From contig JAUEDM010000004.1 of the NCBI GenBank assembly GCA_033439685.1, positions 1,798,001 through 1,862,000 of the forward strand: DNA of 64,000 nucleotides, written 5' to 3'. The notes under the pieces are model-generated. The model saw nothing but the letters and a program-made list of their open reading frames with translations, was not told the origin of the DNA and did not search any database. This document shows, one piece after another, positions 45,651 through 57,174 of the stretch (positions are counted from its first letter, which is position 1; each line of letters starts with the position of its first letter). This stretch comes from Apodospora peruviana. Taxonomy: Eukaryota; Ascomycota; Sordariomycetes; Sordariales; Lasiosphaeriaceae. The position numbers and the translations under genes were made by a program.

Positions 45651-48084
45651 ATGTCATCACTTTCCTCCCCCAGCAACATAAACACTACCTCGACTATTAC
45701 CAGCAGCAACAACAGGATGAGTAGCAGCAGTACCAGCAGGATGAGCAGCTTGCCCGCCGTCAAGCGGCAGCACCTCCTTGCCGAATTGTGCGTTCAACCC
45801 ATCTTAGTCTCACCAGCAGACCCAAGTCACACCTTACATCATCCTTCGCAAACTTGCCCCTTTTTCTGGGTGTCTTTTCCCGCCTCTTATGCCCAAACTT
45901 GGCAATGCTTTCCCGCCTTCACATCCTCCGTCCCACCATCATTTCTCTTTGCCTTGGCCTTGTGATGCGATGGGATGCCATGTTGGGAGGAGCAAGCGTG
46001 CAGCAGATGCGAGTGGCTGCTGCTCCTGCGGCGGCTGCTGCGGTGGAGCGGCGGAGCGGCGGAGCGGCACGGCGACGCCTCTAACCGACCGGCCGACACT
46101 CCACACCGAGCCCGTCCGTCCGTCCGTCCGTCCGTCCTTCTATCTATCTCTGACAAGGACCGTCTGTGCCCGAACGCATTTCTGCTGCCGAGCGGCGGCG
46201 GCACGTACGAACAGACGCACTCGAAAGTTTGCGGGGGCGGCGAAGTTTCTTGCTTAGTTCCTTGCTTGTTATAGGAACTATTTGGCTGGGGCCCATGCCA
46301 TGCTTTTGCTATATCTCGCCTTTTAAACCATCGTCATGTGGTTCAAGTTATTTGGAGACACCCTAGAGACAGGATACACACATATAGAGTTGAGAGTGTA
46401 TAGTATGATTGCTAACTTGTAGTGATGGACGAACGGACGGAGGGACGGAAGGGGGAGACTGGATGCTTCGTTAGTTCGGTCGGTCGTGCACCGTTAATCA
46501 ACCCGACGCCCTCTCTCTCTCTCTGTGTCTCTCTCGCCGGTTCCGTTTCGTCGTCCCTTGCTATAGTGCCGGCCTCAAGCAAGCATGTCCAAGCGGCGTT
46601 TTCGTCAGCTTGACACCGGGTGATCCGAGTCTGTGGTCCGGGGTCATTTTTGTGAGGCAAGGTAAGATCATCGGTGGCTACCCACCTACCCAGTCAGCTC
46701 TTGGCTTCTGTTCTCCGTTTGGTTACCGCTCTGTTCTTCCTTGTCATCGATTCTCGTCGACGGGTACCGGCAGGACCAGTACACGACATTCCGAAATCGA
46801 AAGATTGTCGTCTCGGGATGTCTGGAATCGGGTTCCCGGTTCGGGATGGGAATTGGTCCGGTTGCTTACCCGTTCTCTCGAAGATGGGGCCGATGGGGTG
46901 GTCTGCTGTCCCAGTGGATGTGTGTTGTGTTTGTGTAAAGGACCTTTTGTTTGCTAACCAACGTTTTTTTTCGGCCGCGGCTACCTACCGATTGCCGTCC
47001 TCGCCGCGTCACGCTAGCATGTGCTTTGCTGCGTGTGCAGGGACGAGCATGAGGTATGGTGGCACGGCATTGCTGTTATGCACACCTTTTGTTATAGGTC
47101 CCTACGCGACAGCAGTCTTGCGATTTCAGATCTCCTTTCCCGATTCGTACCCTAGCCTCCCGCCGCTCGTGACCTTCTCGACCGACATGTTCCACCCGCT
47201 CATCACACCGCTCACGACGTACATGTATACCACCGACATCCAGGACAACGGCACCGTCAGCGCCACCGACGAGGAGAGGCTTCCGCCGGGCGGCTTCAGT
47301 CTGCGCCACGGATTTCCGGACTGGTTCGGCCGCGGCCGCCGTCGTCGGAGCAGCAACAGCGGCAGGCAGGTCAGTGGTACTGCTACGCAACAAACTCAGA
47401 CTACGCCACCATGGTCTACGGCGTCGGCCGTGCCTGCTCATAGTAGCAGCGTCACGAGCACGCCCAGCTCGGTGGTGTCGCCGGCTTCGTCTTCCGCTAC
47501 GACCCCCGGTTTGATGAGCTACATGCGGACGGGCGCCCACGCCAAAAATGGGGTGTCGACGTACGAGGTCCTTGGCTACATCCGCAGTGCGTTTGACGAC
47601 GAGGACGTTTTGGACTCCATCCCCCTGGAGGCGGCGGGTAATCCGGGCGCGTGGCATGCTTGGAGGACATATCGCCAGCGACAGAAGAAGATAGCGGACG
47701 CCGGTAGTGGGAGCACGCCTGGAGCGGTATCAGGATCAGGGACTGGTAGAGCTGCTGCGACGGCGAGGCGCCCAGCTGGAGGTGGCGGCGAGTGGAACTG
47801 GGAAGGCGTCTGGGAGGAGAGGTCCAAGAGAGGTATCACAGCCAGCTTGTCTGAGGCGGTACTCTACGGAGGACAGGCGGCGGATGAAGTGGTAAGTTTC
47901 TTGCTCTTTTCTCTTTTCTTGAAGGGTCCTTGGGAAATTTGTTATGGGTGAGATGATATGAATGGTTGTCGGCTAACAGGAGAGGGATGTCCTCTGATAG
48001 ATCAATTTCCTCAACATGGACGAGGCAGATATAGAAGGGGCAAAGCAGAATCTGCTTCGGACGCTGGGTACTGCGACTGTTTGA
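45651..48084 (+). CDS. FTS/AKTIP-like inactive E2 variant
   Basis: Four exons (45651-45787, 46567-46661, 47098-47891, 48001-48084) give 369 residues; introns are 779, 436 and 109 nt. After a Ser/Thr-rich N-terminus the UBC fold reads HLLAEFAGLKQACPSGVFVSLTPGDPSLWSGVIFVRQGPYATAVLRFQISFPDSYP, then PPLVTFSTDMFHPLITP. Where an active E2 has its catalytic Cys after HPN, this protein has LTTYMYTTDIQDNG and no Cys, so it cannot form the usual thioester. The region GYIRSAFDDEDVL fits the late E2 helix. This matches FTS/AKTIP proteins, part of the FTS-Hook-FHIP complex that links early endosomes to dynein in animals and Aspergillus. The role is inferred from family. An insert of about 120 low-complexity residues splits the fold. 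Confidence 0.85.
46112..46137 (+). repeat. (CCGT)n repeat in FTS-gene intron 1
   Basis: Six to seven CCGT units inside the 779-nt intron, preceded by GGAGCGGC repeats at 46043-46068. Confidence 0.85.
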
Positions 48085-48762
48085 AGTAAGCTGTCCGATT
48101 GTCAGGCGGACAGGTGTTGGCAATGGTTTGTTTCTTTTGGGCCGCTCCCTAAGATAAGATATCTACCATAACAAACTCCAAAGGCTTGTTACATCTGGTT
48201 CCGCCTCTTTTCAACGTGTGAATACAACATGTTTTCACTTCCTGCCTCCCTCACTTTCGGCTTTGCAGATTGGTGGGTCGATATGTCATGAGGGTTGGAA
48301 GAGATCAAGACGCAGTCGATGATTCGACAGGATCAGATCTGATTACTCCCGGTCCCTACCAGGTACGAATACAGCAGCAAGAGCCGGTTGCTCCTTCCTT
48401 CAACTCTACGCAGTAGTAGTAGCAGTAGCCTGAGCTCGGCCGTGTGTACCTGCCCTGTTCTGTTGCCTCAAAAGATGACGAAGGCGATAAGAAGCTGGAA
48501 GCCGGGATTTGGTCTAAAAATTCAGTCGTGTCAAATGGCTTCTTGCCCTTTTCTAGAATTTTCACGTCTTTCGTAATTCACAGGCATGAGTTAGCAGTTC
48601 GCGCATTACATCCTCACGCCACATGCTCTACCAGTTGAAACCGAGTCCTCGCCTAAAATAAAAAGGTCGTTTTGGTTTCATAATCCTCTCCTTTAAGATT
48701 TCCCTCGCAGCCGTGGCCTTGGGATCGGATCCGCCAAAAGAAAGGAGGGAGGAACACCAGGG
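48085..48762. other. intergenic promoter region
   Basis: 3' end of the FTS-like gene followed by the leader of the next plus-strand gene. A TAGTAGTAGCAGTAGC stretch lies near 48413-48429. No gene is seen. Confidence 0.5.
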
Positions 48763-51550
48763 ATGGCGACCACGATGGTACGCTCCGCGCTGTCGTCGAC
48801 TCGTTGTCCTCCAGAGCTTTACCATGACCACGAATACCTCGACTCGAACCACACTGGTGTTCGAATCGACAGTGATGATGAATTCGAACCAGAGCAGCGA
48901 GCAACCATGGTCGATGCCGCCGTGATACCAAGGCCGCTACAGATTGTCAAGCACCGTGGGGGCGGAGAGATTCAACAGGCATGTGTTCGGGGACAAGGAA
49001 ATAGCTGTACCCTATCGTCCTCATCTAGTCGCTCCAGCATGGGAAGCATGCTTACGGATGCGAGCATGGACAGCTTATCGACACCGCTTGGCGGGGACAG
49101 GCCCTTGACTGTGTCGAAGAGAAGGGACAACAACAATAATGATAGTAGCCGAGTCTGTCTAGCTCAAGGACAGACGGGCGGCTGTACTGATTATGGCAGC
49201 TACACTACTAGGTTGGAAGCCGAAAATTTATTGCTGTACATGGAGCAAATGCATATCAAGGGTGAGTGGGAAATAGCTCCTTGTTGCTTCTGCTAGTTCT
49301 ATCGCCGCTAATATTTGAACTGCGTGTGGAAGCAGACAAAACTCCCGATCTCGCTACTGCGAGACCTAGTTCGAGCGCAAGTCTATGGTCAACTCCTGGT
49401 GTCTTGGGTACGGACCGGGCTGGAGCGCGCAGTTCTCAGCCACGAGCGTTGCGGAGCTCGAAAAGCATGCATCACCTTTCGACCACCGCACACGATCCCC
49501 GCGGGTATGATGGTAGAGAATCAGAGCCCAGATCACTGATGAGAGTCTCGCGGGATCGAAAGAGAGATGAAATCGGTGGTGATGCCGGTGCCGGGTACTA
49601 TCCTACCCATCTTCATCGACCCTCCAGTGTTGACCCGCACATCCTGGTGCCTCGAATTGTGGTGACGCCTGAAACCAAGGCTCTTGACGATGGAGCTACT
49701 AGCTTGTGGGCAGCTGTACAAGTCTCAACACATATTTGCCCGGGTAATGGGCCACAGTCCCGGTCAAAGGATGAGTGGGCCAGCCAGGGACATTGTCAGT
49801 CAGGTGAGTACTTCCAGCGGAACATATAAAATCATCTCCCACAACACAGGAAGACCTGATGATGGTATGTCCTGACTGTATACCTGCCAGATGTTTTTCA
49901 GTATGGTTGTCTATATGACGTGTCGATCGCAGTATTACCTACCAACAATAGCGCAATAACCGAGTTGCTGGATGATAGATCATATGCCAAGTAGGTAATA
50001 GAATTCTCTCACGACCTATCCATCAGTTTTCCTGTCATGGTTACCAATTTTTCCACGGTCTTTGCACTAATAATTGTAGTAGTACACTATACCCGGGCTC
50101 CCGACTGCTCGTCATTGCTCATGTTCGCCTCCTCCCAAGCTCTCGGTCGTTTTCACCGCAACCAGTCACTGGTCTAAGAGGACATACCCACATGAGAGAG
50201 AGCTCGGACGACTTGATACAAGACCTAGAATATCAACTTGGTAATATCATGACAGACTATCTTCAGGTCCGCGTAAAATACCGCCACTCCGCGTTTCCGC
50301 AGCAACAGGACAAGTCAAACAACCTGGATGGTGTTGCCGACGTGCAAACAACCTTGGAGACTACGGCTCGGGCCGCTATAAAGCAACATAACTCATTGTC
50401 GCCATGGTCTCCCCGGACATCATTGCAGCCCAACCCACTATTCGAAATTATTGCCTCACACTGGGGCCCGGATAGTGCAGGTAATGTGATGCGCCGCATT
50501 GTTGGCTCCCACTCTGCAAATCAGAGGAACGCAAAGAGGATATCCCCGGAGCCGTCAGTCAGTGCTCCATCAAGTATTGCCGCCTTGGGGCGTCGGGGTT
50601 CTCGTGTCTCCAATATTCCGAATATATCAGAGGCAGTCGAAGAAACAGTCAAGGCGGCACTGGCCCCAGTCCCTACACGTACTCCGCCCCCTATTCCCGA
50701 ACGACGGACGAGCCTCCATCGCCAACAGACATCATTCCTGTCTACTGACCATCAAGAAGAACAAGAAAATGAAGCCATGCAAAGGAAGAAGAAGTCGGTT
50801 TGGACAGAGCTACGGCGGACTTCTTTGACTGAAGTCCGTGACTCGAGCAACCCAACCAACAAGGGCACTTATTTTAGAAGTCGGGGCAAACGTATGCATT
50901 CACCGTCGCTGCCGCTGCTCTCACCTAAGCGGATGATTACACCGCCGTCTGCCGCCTCAATTCCATTATCTGCCCCTAATGAAGAAATAGCAGCAGACAC
51001 ACAAGTCGGAACAGCTGACCCTTCTCCTGCTTGGACGACTCACTCACCAAAACGTAAATCCGCCAAGCATAAACGAACCGCCACCACCACCACCACCACC
51101 ACAACGACACCAAGAAATAGCATGAGTGCCAGGAATAGTAACTACGCCACTGCCACTGCTTTTCAGCGCGGTATGGGCGCTCCTATCAGAGAAAGGGCTG
51201 GTGGTCGTGAGAGCCCCATCACCCGAGAGGCCGACAATGAGATTGTGGAAGAAGACGGGAGGAAGAGAAATGGAATGGTATTACAAGGGGGTGTCAATAC
51301 AAACGGTGGCACTCTTCCGAGACACAATCCCAGGGGGGGTTTTGACAGCTTTGCAGGGAGTGCTGCTGTTATGAGTGCTGGAGGTGGCAGTGCCGGCGAT
51401 ATTCGTCGACACGGCATGTATTATTCCGTGGATAGGCGTAGCGGGAACGATAACAGTTTTGGTTACATCAGAGGACAAGCTACATCAGCAGCAGGAGGAG
51501 GAGGGATTGGAGGCGGCAGTAAAAAAAAACAAGAAGGAAAAGGAAGGTGA
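48763..51550 (+). CDS. large Ser-rich protein of unknown function, 3' end probably frameshifted
   Basis: Four exons (48763-49261, 49336-49803, 49891-49990, 50080-51550) give 845 residues as read. I do not recognise the family. Residues about 1-300 are Ser/Arg-rich and low-complexity. A folded core follows: HILVPRIVVTPETKALDDGATSLWAAVQV, then across two introns DVFQYGCLYDVSIAVLP, LYPGSRLLVIAHVRLLP and MRESSDDLIQDLEYQLGNIMTDYLQVRVKY. This looks like a beta-rich domain shared with other large fungal proteins. The remaining 400 residues are basic, Ser/Pro/Gly-rich and disordered. The frame ends soon after a run of nine A (51521-51529). In the -1-base alternative it would run to 51614 and end in a Trp-rich RWGWSGWWP tail, which looks like the intended C-terminus. 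Confidence 0.75.
51521..51529 (+). other. A9 homopolymer, probable frameshift site
   Basis: Nine consecutive A near the 3' end of the preceding gene. With eight A the frame continues 28 codons past the run as KKEKEGDTSGTST...RWGWSGWWP to TGA at 51612-51614. It may be a sequencing error, a recent mutation or slippage. Confidence 0.6.
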
Positions 51551-52092
51551 TACTTCGGGTACCAGTACGGTTCCGGCCAGTGGACGGTGGGGATGGTCGG
51601 GCTGGTGGCCTTGATGATATAGTAACACTGTTGATCAGAAGGAGTACTTTGGTAGTGCAACAGTCTTTGTTTCTCTTTTTACTTGTCTTGCAAGCAAGTA
51701 CCGAGTAGTGTATGAGTAGCAACGAATGAATATAGCTAGTTCGTATAAGTCGAGCAACGATAAGCATAACACTGCTTGGACTTCCTGGTTTTTTGTCAGT
51801 ACTGATGTAAGGTACTTTATGGCACACTATTCCACGGTAAGTTGGTAAGGTAGTCTACATCCTGTACAAGTAAATAGACCTGTAAAGACTGTACCACTGA
51901 CCTTGAATACTTATGTACGCGGTGTAAAACTCCTTGTGATCTTAGTTTCAGGCCCTGAAAGCCGATCATGAAAAAGCATATAAGGCCCTTGTTGCGTGTA
52001 GCGGGTGCACAGTGTTTGACTAATGGTACGTACGTCTATTTTATAGGAGAACATGTTGCCCACGACACCTACAACAGTTACCACCACCACTA
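51551..52092. other. convergent 3' region
   Basis: About 540 bp between the unknown Ser-rich gene (+) and the AlkB-type gene (-). It probably holds both 3' UTRs and nothing else is seen; near 52070-52092 the DNA is CAC/TAC-rich, running into the AlkB-gene coding end. Confidence 0.5.
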
Positions 52093-53680
52093 CTACCATA
52101 CAGGTTTGCTGGTGCTACTGCTGCTACTACTACTAACACCACCAGCGGTCGTCGCCGTGCTGGTGCTCAACGGCAGTATCGGAAGTCCATTATCATCAAA
52201 CTCGACCCACTGAAAAAACGAACAGCCTTTTTGGCCGGGTACGTTCCCGGCGTAGCACATCCAGAAATAGCGGCCGAGGTTGTCGTTGCGGTTCGTCCTC
52301 TGCACGACACGCAGCACGGTGGCGATACCGCAGCGGCACCGCGGTGTGTGGCGTGGGTGGAAGGCTGGCTTGTAGTCGCGGTACGTGATGTTGATGCGCG
52401 CGTTGCCCGACAGCGGGTGGGGGTCGACGGTCTGGGCGGGGGAGACGCTGTGTTTCCACTCCTCTTGCATCTCGGCGTGCATGATCAGGAGGGAGTTGTG
52501 CGGGAGATGGATGGCGATTTGGCCGCCCGAGTTCTCTTCTGCTGCATCGTCCGAGGAGTCTCTCGGTAGAATGCGTCTGACGCGGAACTCGCGGGTTACG
52601 CCTAGTGAGAGGGAGCCGATAACGGCCCGAGGGCCAAGATATGTTAGTTGGTCGCTGTGCTATTTTATATATATATATTTGTTCTGGGTTAGGGTTCTGT
52701 TACGTCGATACTTATATGGAAAAGAATAGAGACAGGAGTGTGGGTAATGAACTCAACGCAACCAGTTATGCTATACAAAAAATCATGACAATTGGACGTA
52801 CCCATCCGACATTCTCTTCCGGCGCATTGTAGCAATTTACAAAGGCTGCGTTGGGGCACCACGGGTTCGGCGACTGGTACTTGAGCTTCTTGCCGCCATA
52901 CTTGGTGCGGATACGCTCTTGGATTTCCCGGTTCACCGCCTCCTGGACCCGGGGCTTGACTCTCTCCAGATGGGGTGTTAGTTTCCTGACATCCTATAGC
53001 CCCACTGTCAGCTTGCATCATTCGTCGGGAGGGGCAAAGGGGGTCCTCACCTCTAGTCTTGCGCCGTTATACACGTACTCAGACTTCTGCTGGGTCAACT
53101 CGTAGTCGCTGCCTACGTAGAACCCCGACGTATGGGGACTCGAGACGACATTGTCGAACAACTTGAACGTGATCTTGCGAAAGGTCTTTGACTCTTCAAG
53201 GAGCTCAGTTAGGAGGTCGTTTGCCTCGTCTGCCGGCAGGAAGTTGTGCAAAACGGTACAGGGGGTGTGCTCGCCGATATCCAATGGGTCGTATAGATGC
53301 AATGTAGCCCCTTTCTTGGACAGCAATTTAGCTTTCTTGTGCGATTCCCGAGACTGAGACTGTTTTCCCGACGCAACCGTCGTGACGGCGAACGCACGCA
53401 ATGAGGTCTGAGGGCCAACTGTCCTCGGAGTGGGCTTCTTGGCCGGATGATGTACCGGTGCCGCTGGGGCGTTTAGGGACTCCGAGGCCGCGAGGACGGA
53501 TCCGTTATGTGCGAGAAGAAGGTCCAGTAATAGCTCCTGGTCGAGACCTGAGTGGAGAGAAGAAAGCATGGCAAGTTTGACATCGGTCGACTCCTCATCT
53601 TCAGGTCTTGTATCCGTGTTTACGTCGGATTCCGAGTCGAAGTCCAACCTCCGTTTCTTCCTCGTCACAAACCCTTCCAT
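52093..53680 (-). CDS. AlkB-type 2-oxoglutarate/Fe(II) dioxygenase with CUE and GRF zinc finger
   Basis: Three exons (53680-53051, 52993-52802, 52659-52093; introns 57 and 142 nt) give 462 residues. Residues about 35-75 (LAMLSSLHSGLDQELLLDLLLAHNGSVLAASESL) fit a CUE-like ubiquitin-binding fold. The AlkB core has TVLHNFLPADEANDLLTELL, PHTSGFYVGSDYEL, PNAAFVNCYNGAEENVGWHSD with iron ligands His275 and Asp277, His344 (EEWKHSV), and Arg362 in NARINITYRDYK, which binds 2-oxoglutarate. It is closest to ALKBH2/3, which reverse N-alkyl lesions in DNA. The C-terminus is a GRF zinc finger (PRCRCGIATVLR to GRYFWMCYAG and GCSFFQW), a DNA-binding module. The active-site set is complete, so catalysis is expected. 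The gene is divergent from pex7. Confidence 0.93.
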
Positions 53681-54110
53681 CGTAGTCTTAGATCATTGTG
53701 GGAAGAGGTTTGCGCGTTGGTTGACGGCGTGGAGTTCAGGATGTCATCCTTGGGCGTCTCGCCACTGTGGTGGTCGGCCACCTAGGTACGTACTTGGGAA
53801 GGTCGCCGAGTTGACGCGCTGTCACGGGATGCCTCTTTACCTACTCATTACATAATGGTATCAAGCGGTACGGTACGGACACGGACACAGTAATCCGTAC
53901 GAAGGTACTACTAGTACAATACAATGGCGGGGCGGGTAATCCGTGCAGGCAAGGGGGGGCCCAGAAATACAGCCGAGGCTCCTTCCACTCCTAACCGTCA
54001 TAAGCTTTTGAGGTTCTTGCATCATCCCACTCCGGCTTTCATCCATGCATTGGACGACACACCTCCCTCCACAGCCGAGTACTTTTTTTTTTTGATTTGC
54101 TAGGGTCGCG
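53681..54110. promoter_or_regulatory. divergent promoter between the AlkB gene and pex7
   Basis: 430 bp between divergent start codons. They contain CACCTAGGTACGTACTTGG near 53780 and two AATCCGT words (53892, 53938) of the type repeated in the gene-poor region, then a run of T (about 54083-54093) 20 nt before the pex7 ATG. Confidence 0.5.
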
Positions 54111-55306
54111 ATGGCGTCTATGCTGGAACTCCGCACGCCTGGCTTCAACCCCTGCTCCGTCAAGTACTCGCCTTACTACGACTCGCGGCTTGCCGTCGCC
54201 GCCTCGGCCAACTACGGTATCGTGGGGAATGGCCGCCTCTTTTGCTTGGGCCTGAGCGCCGCCGGCGTTCAGATCGAGAAGGCGTAAGCGCACCAGTCTA
54301 TCTCGTTGTCCGTCAGTTGATTTTGACATTACAATTGACCCACTGGCTATCCTGCAGCTTCGACACCAACGATGCCCTCTACGACCTTGCCTGGTCCGAG
54401 ATCAACGAGAATCAGCTCGTCGTGGCATGTGGCGATGGATCCATCAAGCTGTTTGACCTCGGAGTCAACGACTTCCCCGTCATGAATTTCCACGAGCACA
54501 AGCGCGAGACATTTTCGGTTTGCTGGAACCCCATCACCAAGGATACCTTCATTTCGAGCTCCTGGGACGGCACTGTCAAAATCGTAAGCCCCCCCTTCTA
54601 AATTACTCCCCGGTCTAACACGCTACCTACCCGTCGCCAGTGGTCCCCAACGCGCCACGAGTCGCTCAAGACGCTGCCCATCGGCTGCTGCACCTACAGC
54701 ACCGCCTTCAGCCCATCAAACCCGGCCATCATCTCCGCCGTGTCCAGCGACTCGCACATCCGGATATTCGACCTCCGCACGCCCGTCTCTGCCAAGTATC
54801 ACCTCATCACCATGATTCCCGTGCACGCACCGCCCTCGGGGCCAACCCTCCCCCGCCTCGCAGACGGCCGGACCTACGCCGGCGGCATGCCCGCCGAGAT
54901 CTTGACTCATGACTGGAACAAGTACAATGACACTGTGATCGCTACCGGCGGTGTGGACCGGCTGATACGCACATTTGACATTCGCAACCCCACTGGAGGA
55001 CCTCTCGCCGTTATGGCTGGACACGAGTACGCCGTCAAGCGGGTCGCCTGGAGCCCGCACGCCAGCGATATTCTCGTCAGCGCGAGCTACGACATGACTG
55101 TGCGTGTCTGGTCGGATGACTCCTCGTCAGTACCGGCCGCTCCAGGAACTATACGTACCGGAGCAGAAATCGGCCTCATGAACCGCCATACCGAGTTCGC
55201 CACAGGCGTTGACTGGTGTCTGTTTGGCTCAGGCGGTTGGGTTGCATCGGTAGGGTGGGACGAACGTGTATTACTCTGGGATGCCCACGGGCTGCTGCGC
55301 AGATGA
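54111..55306 (+). CDS. pex7: PEX7, WD40 receptor for PTS2 peroxisomal proteins
   Basis: Three exons (54111-54283, 54358-54583, 54641-55306; introns 74 and 57 nt) give 354 residues, the usual length. The N-terminus LRTPGFNPCSVKYSPYYDSRLAVAASANYGIVGNGRL is the classical PEX7 start. WD repeats follow: LYDLAWSE.., DGSIKLFDL, ETFSVCWNP.., DGTVKIW, DSHIRIFDLRTP, ILTHDWNKYNDTVIATGGVDRLIRTFDIRNP, GHEYAVKRVAWSPHASDILVSASYDMTVRVW and WVASVGWDERVLLWD. PEX7 binds PTS2 cargo such as thiolase in the cytosol and, with a PEX20-type coreceptor, carries it to the peroxisome docking complex. The match extends over the whole length. Confidence 0.96.
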
Positions 55307-55913
55307 TTCGGGGCTTGAATTTGTTCCAAGCAAGTTCCACTGGTCCGCTTTTTTGATATATATTATATATATTACGTTTAATGATACCCCGATAGAAGTG
55401 CGAGCGAAGACGGCCGGATGTGGGCGTCTGTTTTGGGCACATGTATGATAATGGCAGACATGAAAGATTGGAACTGGAGTAGACCTGGGATGAACAGCGG
55501 AATTATGGCATGGCTGGTCAAAATGGTTGGTATAGACAGTCAAAGCACTATCTTCGTATCAGGAATCGAATAGATTCAAGCCTATAGACTTATATACAAT
55601 TTTCATGGCCTCATAGCTTCATTCATGTCTTCCGCTAGAAGGTGTATTGGTGAGGAGAACCGAATGTCGGAATTTGAAGTCATAACGTAAGACCTTTTTG
55701 TGTGTACTGTTTCTCTCTATGTTAAATACCTGCCTACAAGTAAATCATGAACTCCGATCTTCCCGTCCTTTCCCTCTTCCGTCCAATATAATTGTCTGTT
55801 TTGTACAAATCCCTGTCTCTTTTATCCCATATCTATTCTCCTATCATAGTCACACACATCTCGGGAGGTACAGAGTTTTCCGTGGAGAAAAACATGAAAC
55901 AGGGAGGGACTGC
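55307..55913. other. convergent 3' region of pex7 and the SigF-like gene
   Basis: About 600 bp, AT-rich just after pex7 (TATATATTATATATATTACG near 55357), as expected for a 3' UTR and polyadenylation region. No gene. Confidence 0.5.
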
Positions 55914-57174
55914 TTACTCCTCCTTCTTGCTCTGCCTCGAAAAGAGATTCAAGTCACCGGCGACACCAGTCACCCCGACCTTGATCCCATCCACACCACT
56001 GCTGGCGCCGCTGGTAAGTGCATCCGTACTCGCACTCGACGTACGAGCAGCACCGTTACTGCCACTGCCACCGGTAGTACCAATCGAACCAGACGATGAC
56101 GGTCCCGCTGACCAAATATTTTGGCTTCGCCCTCCCTCTAGGATACGCATCACAGGACCGAGGAAAATGACGCCGAGGACACACATGAAGGTGCTGAACA
56201 GCTGCCAAACCCACCAGACGTACGCCCCGGGCAGCGTGAAGATGAACTTGAGGAACTCGTTGACCTGGTAGTAATCCTCCTGTTTCTTGATCATATATCG
56301 CGTCGGGCCGCTGCTTCCACTGCTAGAACGCTTATGAGTAGTCACCTGTCCTCCTCCTCCGCTGCTGTGTCCGCTTCCCACAGACGATGATCCCGAAACT
56401 GGCGGGGGGTGCGCGGCTCCGGAAGCGACCTCGGCATAGCTCGGCTCGTCGTCTCCTGGGATGTTGAGCTCATGCTGGGAGGGGATGATACCGTCCACGG
56501 GGGTCCGGTTCCCGTTTCTGTGTTGTGGTCCGTTTCCGTTGATCTGTTGTCCGTTTTGGCATGTTTGTTGGGACGAGGAGGGGGATGGGACAAGCTGCAG
56601 GACCGAGACTAGTCGGACGGGCGCCTTGTGGAAGGGGATGAACCAGATGGAGAAGGTTTGGGCGATGGTTAGGTAGAGAAGGCCGGCGCGCTGGTCGAAG
56701 ACGGAGGACTCGATTTCGAGATCAATTTTTGGGCTTAGGATTTTGTCTGGGAAGTTTTGGTGTTAAGAGTTGTAATACAGGCCACTTCAGAAGGTACACA
56801 TCGGTTGCCTATGGTTTGTTTCACTTACACCTGAAAGAGGAAAAGGAAGTTAGTTAGCATTGCTTCGTAAATATGAATGGACACAAGGCTGACTTACCAC
56901 TTGAAAATGGCCAGGACGAGCATCCGAGAATTCACCTTGCCGATAAAGGGCAACTGGACGCCCTCGAATGACGGTACGCAGCAGAAAGGATGCACAAACG
57001 AGGCAGAGGGGAGGAAGTGGCGGTTGACGGCATCCCTCTGCTCCTCGGGGGTGCCCTGGCAGAGCGCCCGAATGACATGGCGAACATCTTTGACTGTGTT
57101 CAATGTCAGATCCCTATTCCCTAATGCGTCGTCGCCCTAGGGTGTCCTGGTGAATACACACCTGGATGTTCCAT
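55914..57174 (-). CDS. SigF/NTF2-like domain membrane protein, with micro-exons
   Basis: Five coding pieces, 57174-57162 (13 nt), 57093-56898, 56829-56828 (2 nt) and 56746-55914, give 347 residues and exactly 348 codons. The N-terminal NTF2-like fold reads MEHPVKDVRHVIRALCQGTPEEQRDAVNRHFLPSASFVHPF, then SRMLVLAIFKWYKILSPKIDLEIESSVFDQRAGLLYLTIAQTFSIWFIPFHKAPVRLVSVLQL. This is the fungal family often labelled SigF-like NTF2-like. Its biochemical role is unknown to me. The C-terminus has a membrane segment (LPGAYVWWVWQLFSTFMCVLGVIFLGPVMRIL, about 253-284) and a Ser/Gly-rich tail. The conserved WYK needs TG|GT|AC joined over two introns (68 and 81 nt) around a 2-nt exon. A one-intron alternative with an AAG acceptor would give CPKID instead. 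Confidence 0.8.

Noticed and set aside
49864..49890. Separate small exon (GAAGACCTGATGATG) in the unknown Ser-rich gene
   Set aside because: It would need a 26-nt intron. A single 87-nt intron (49804-49890) keeps frame and joins SDVFQYGCLYDVSI.
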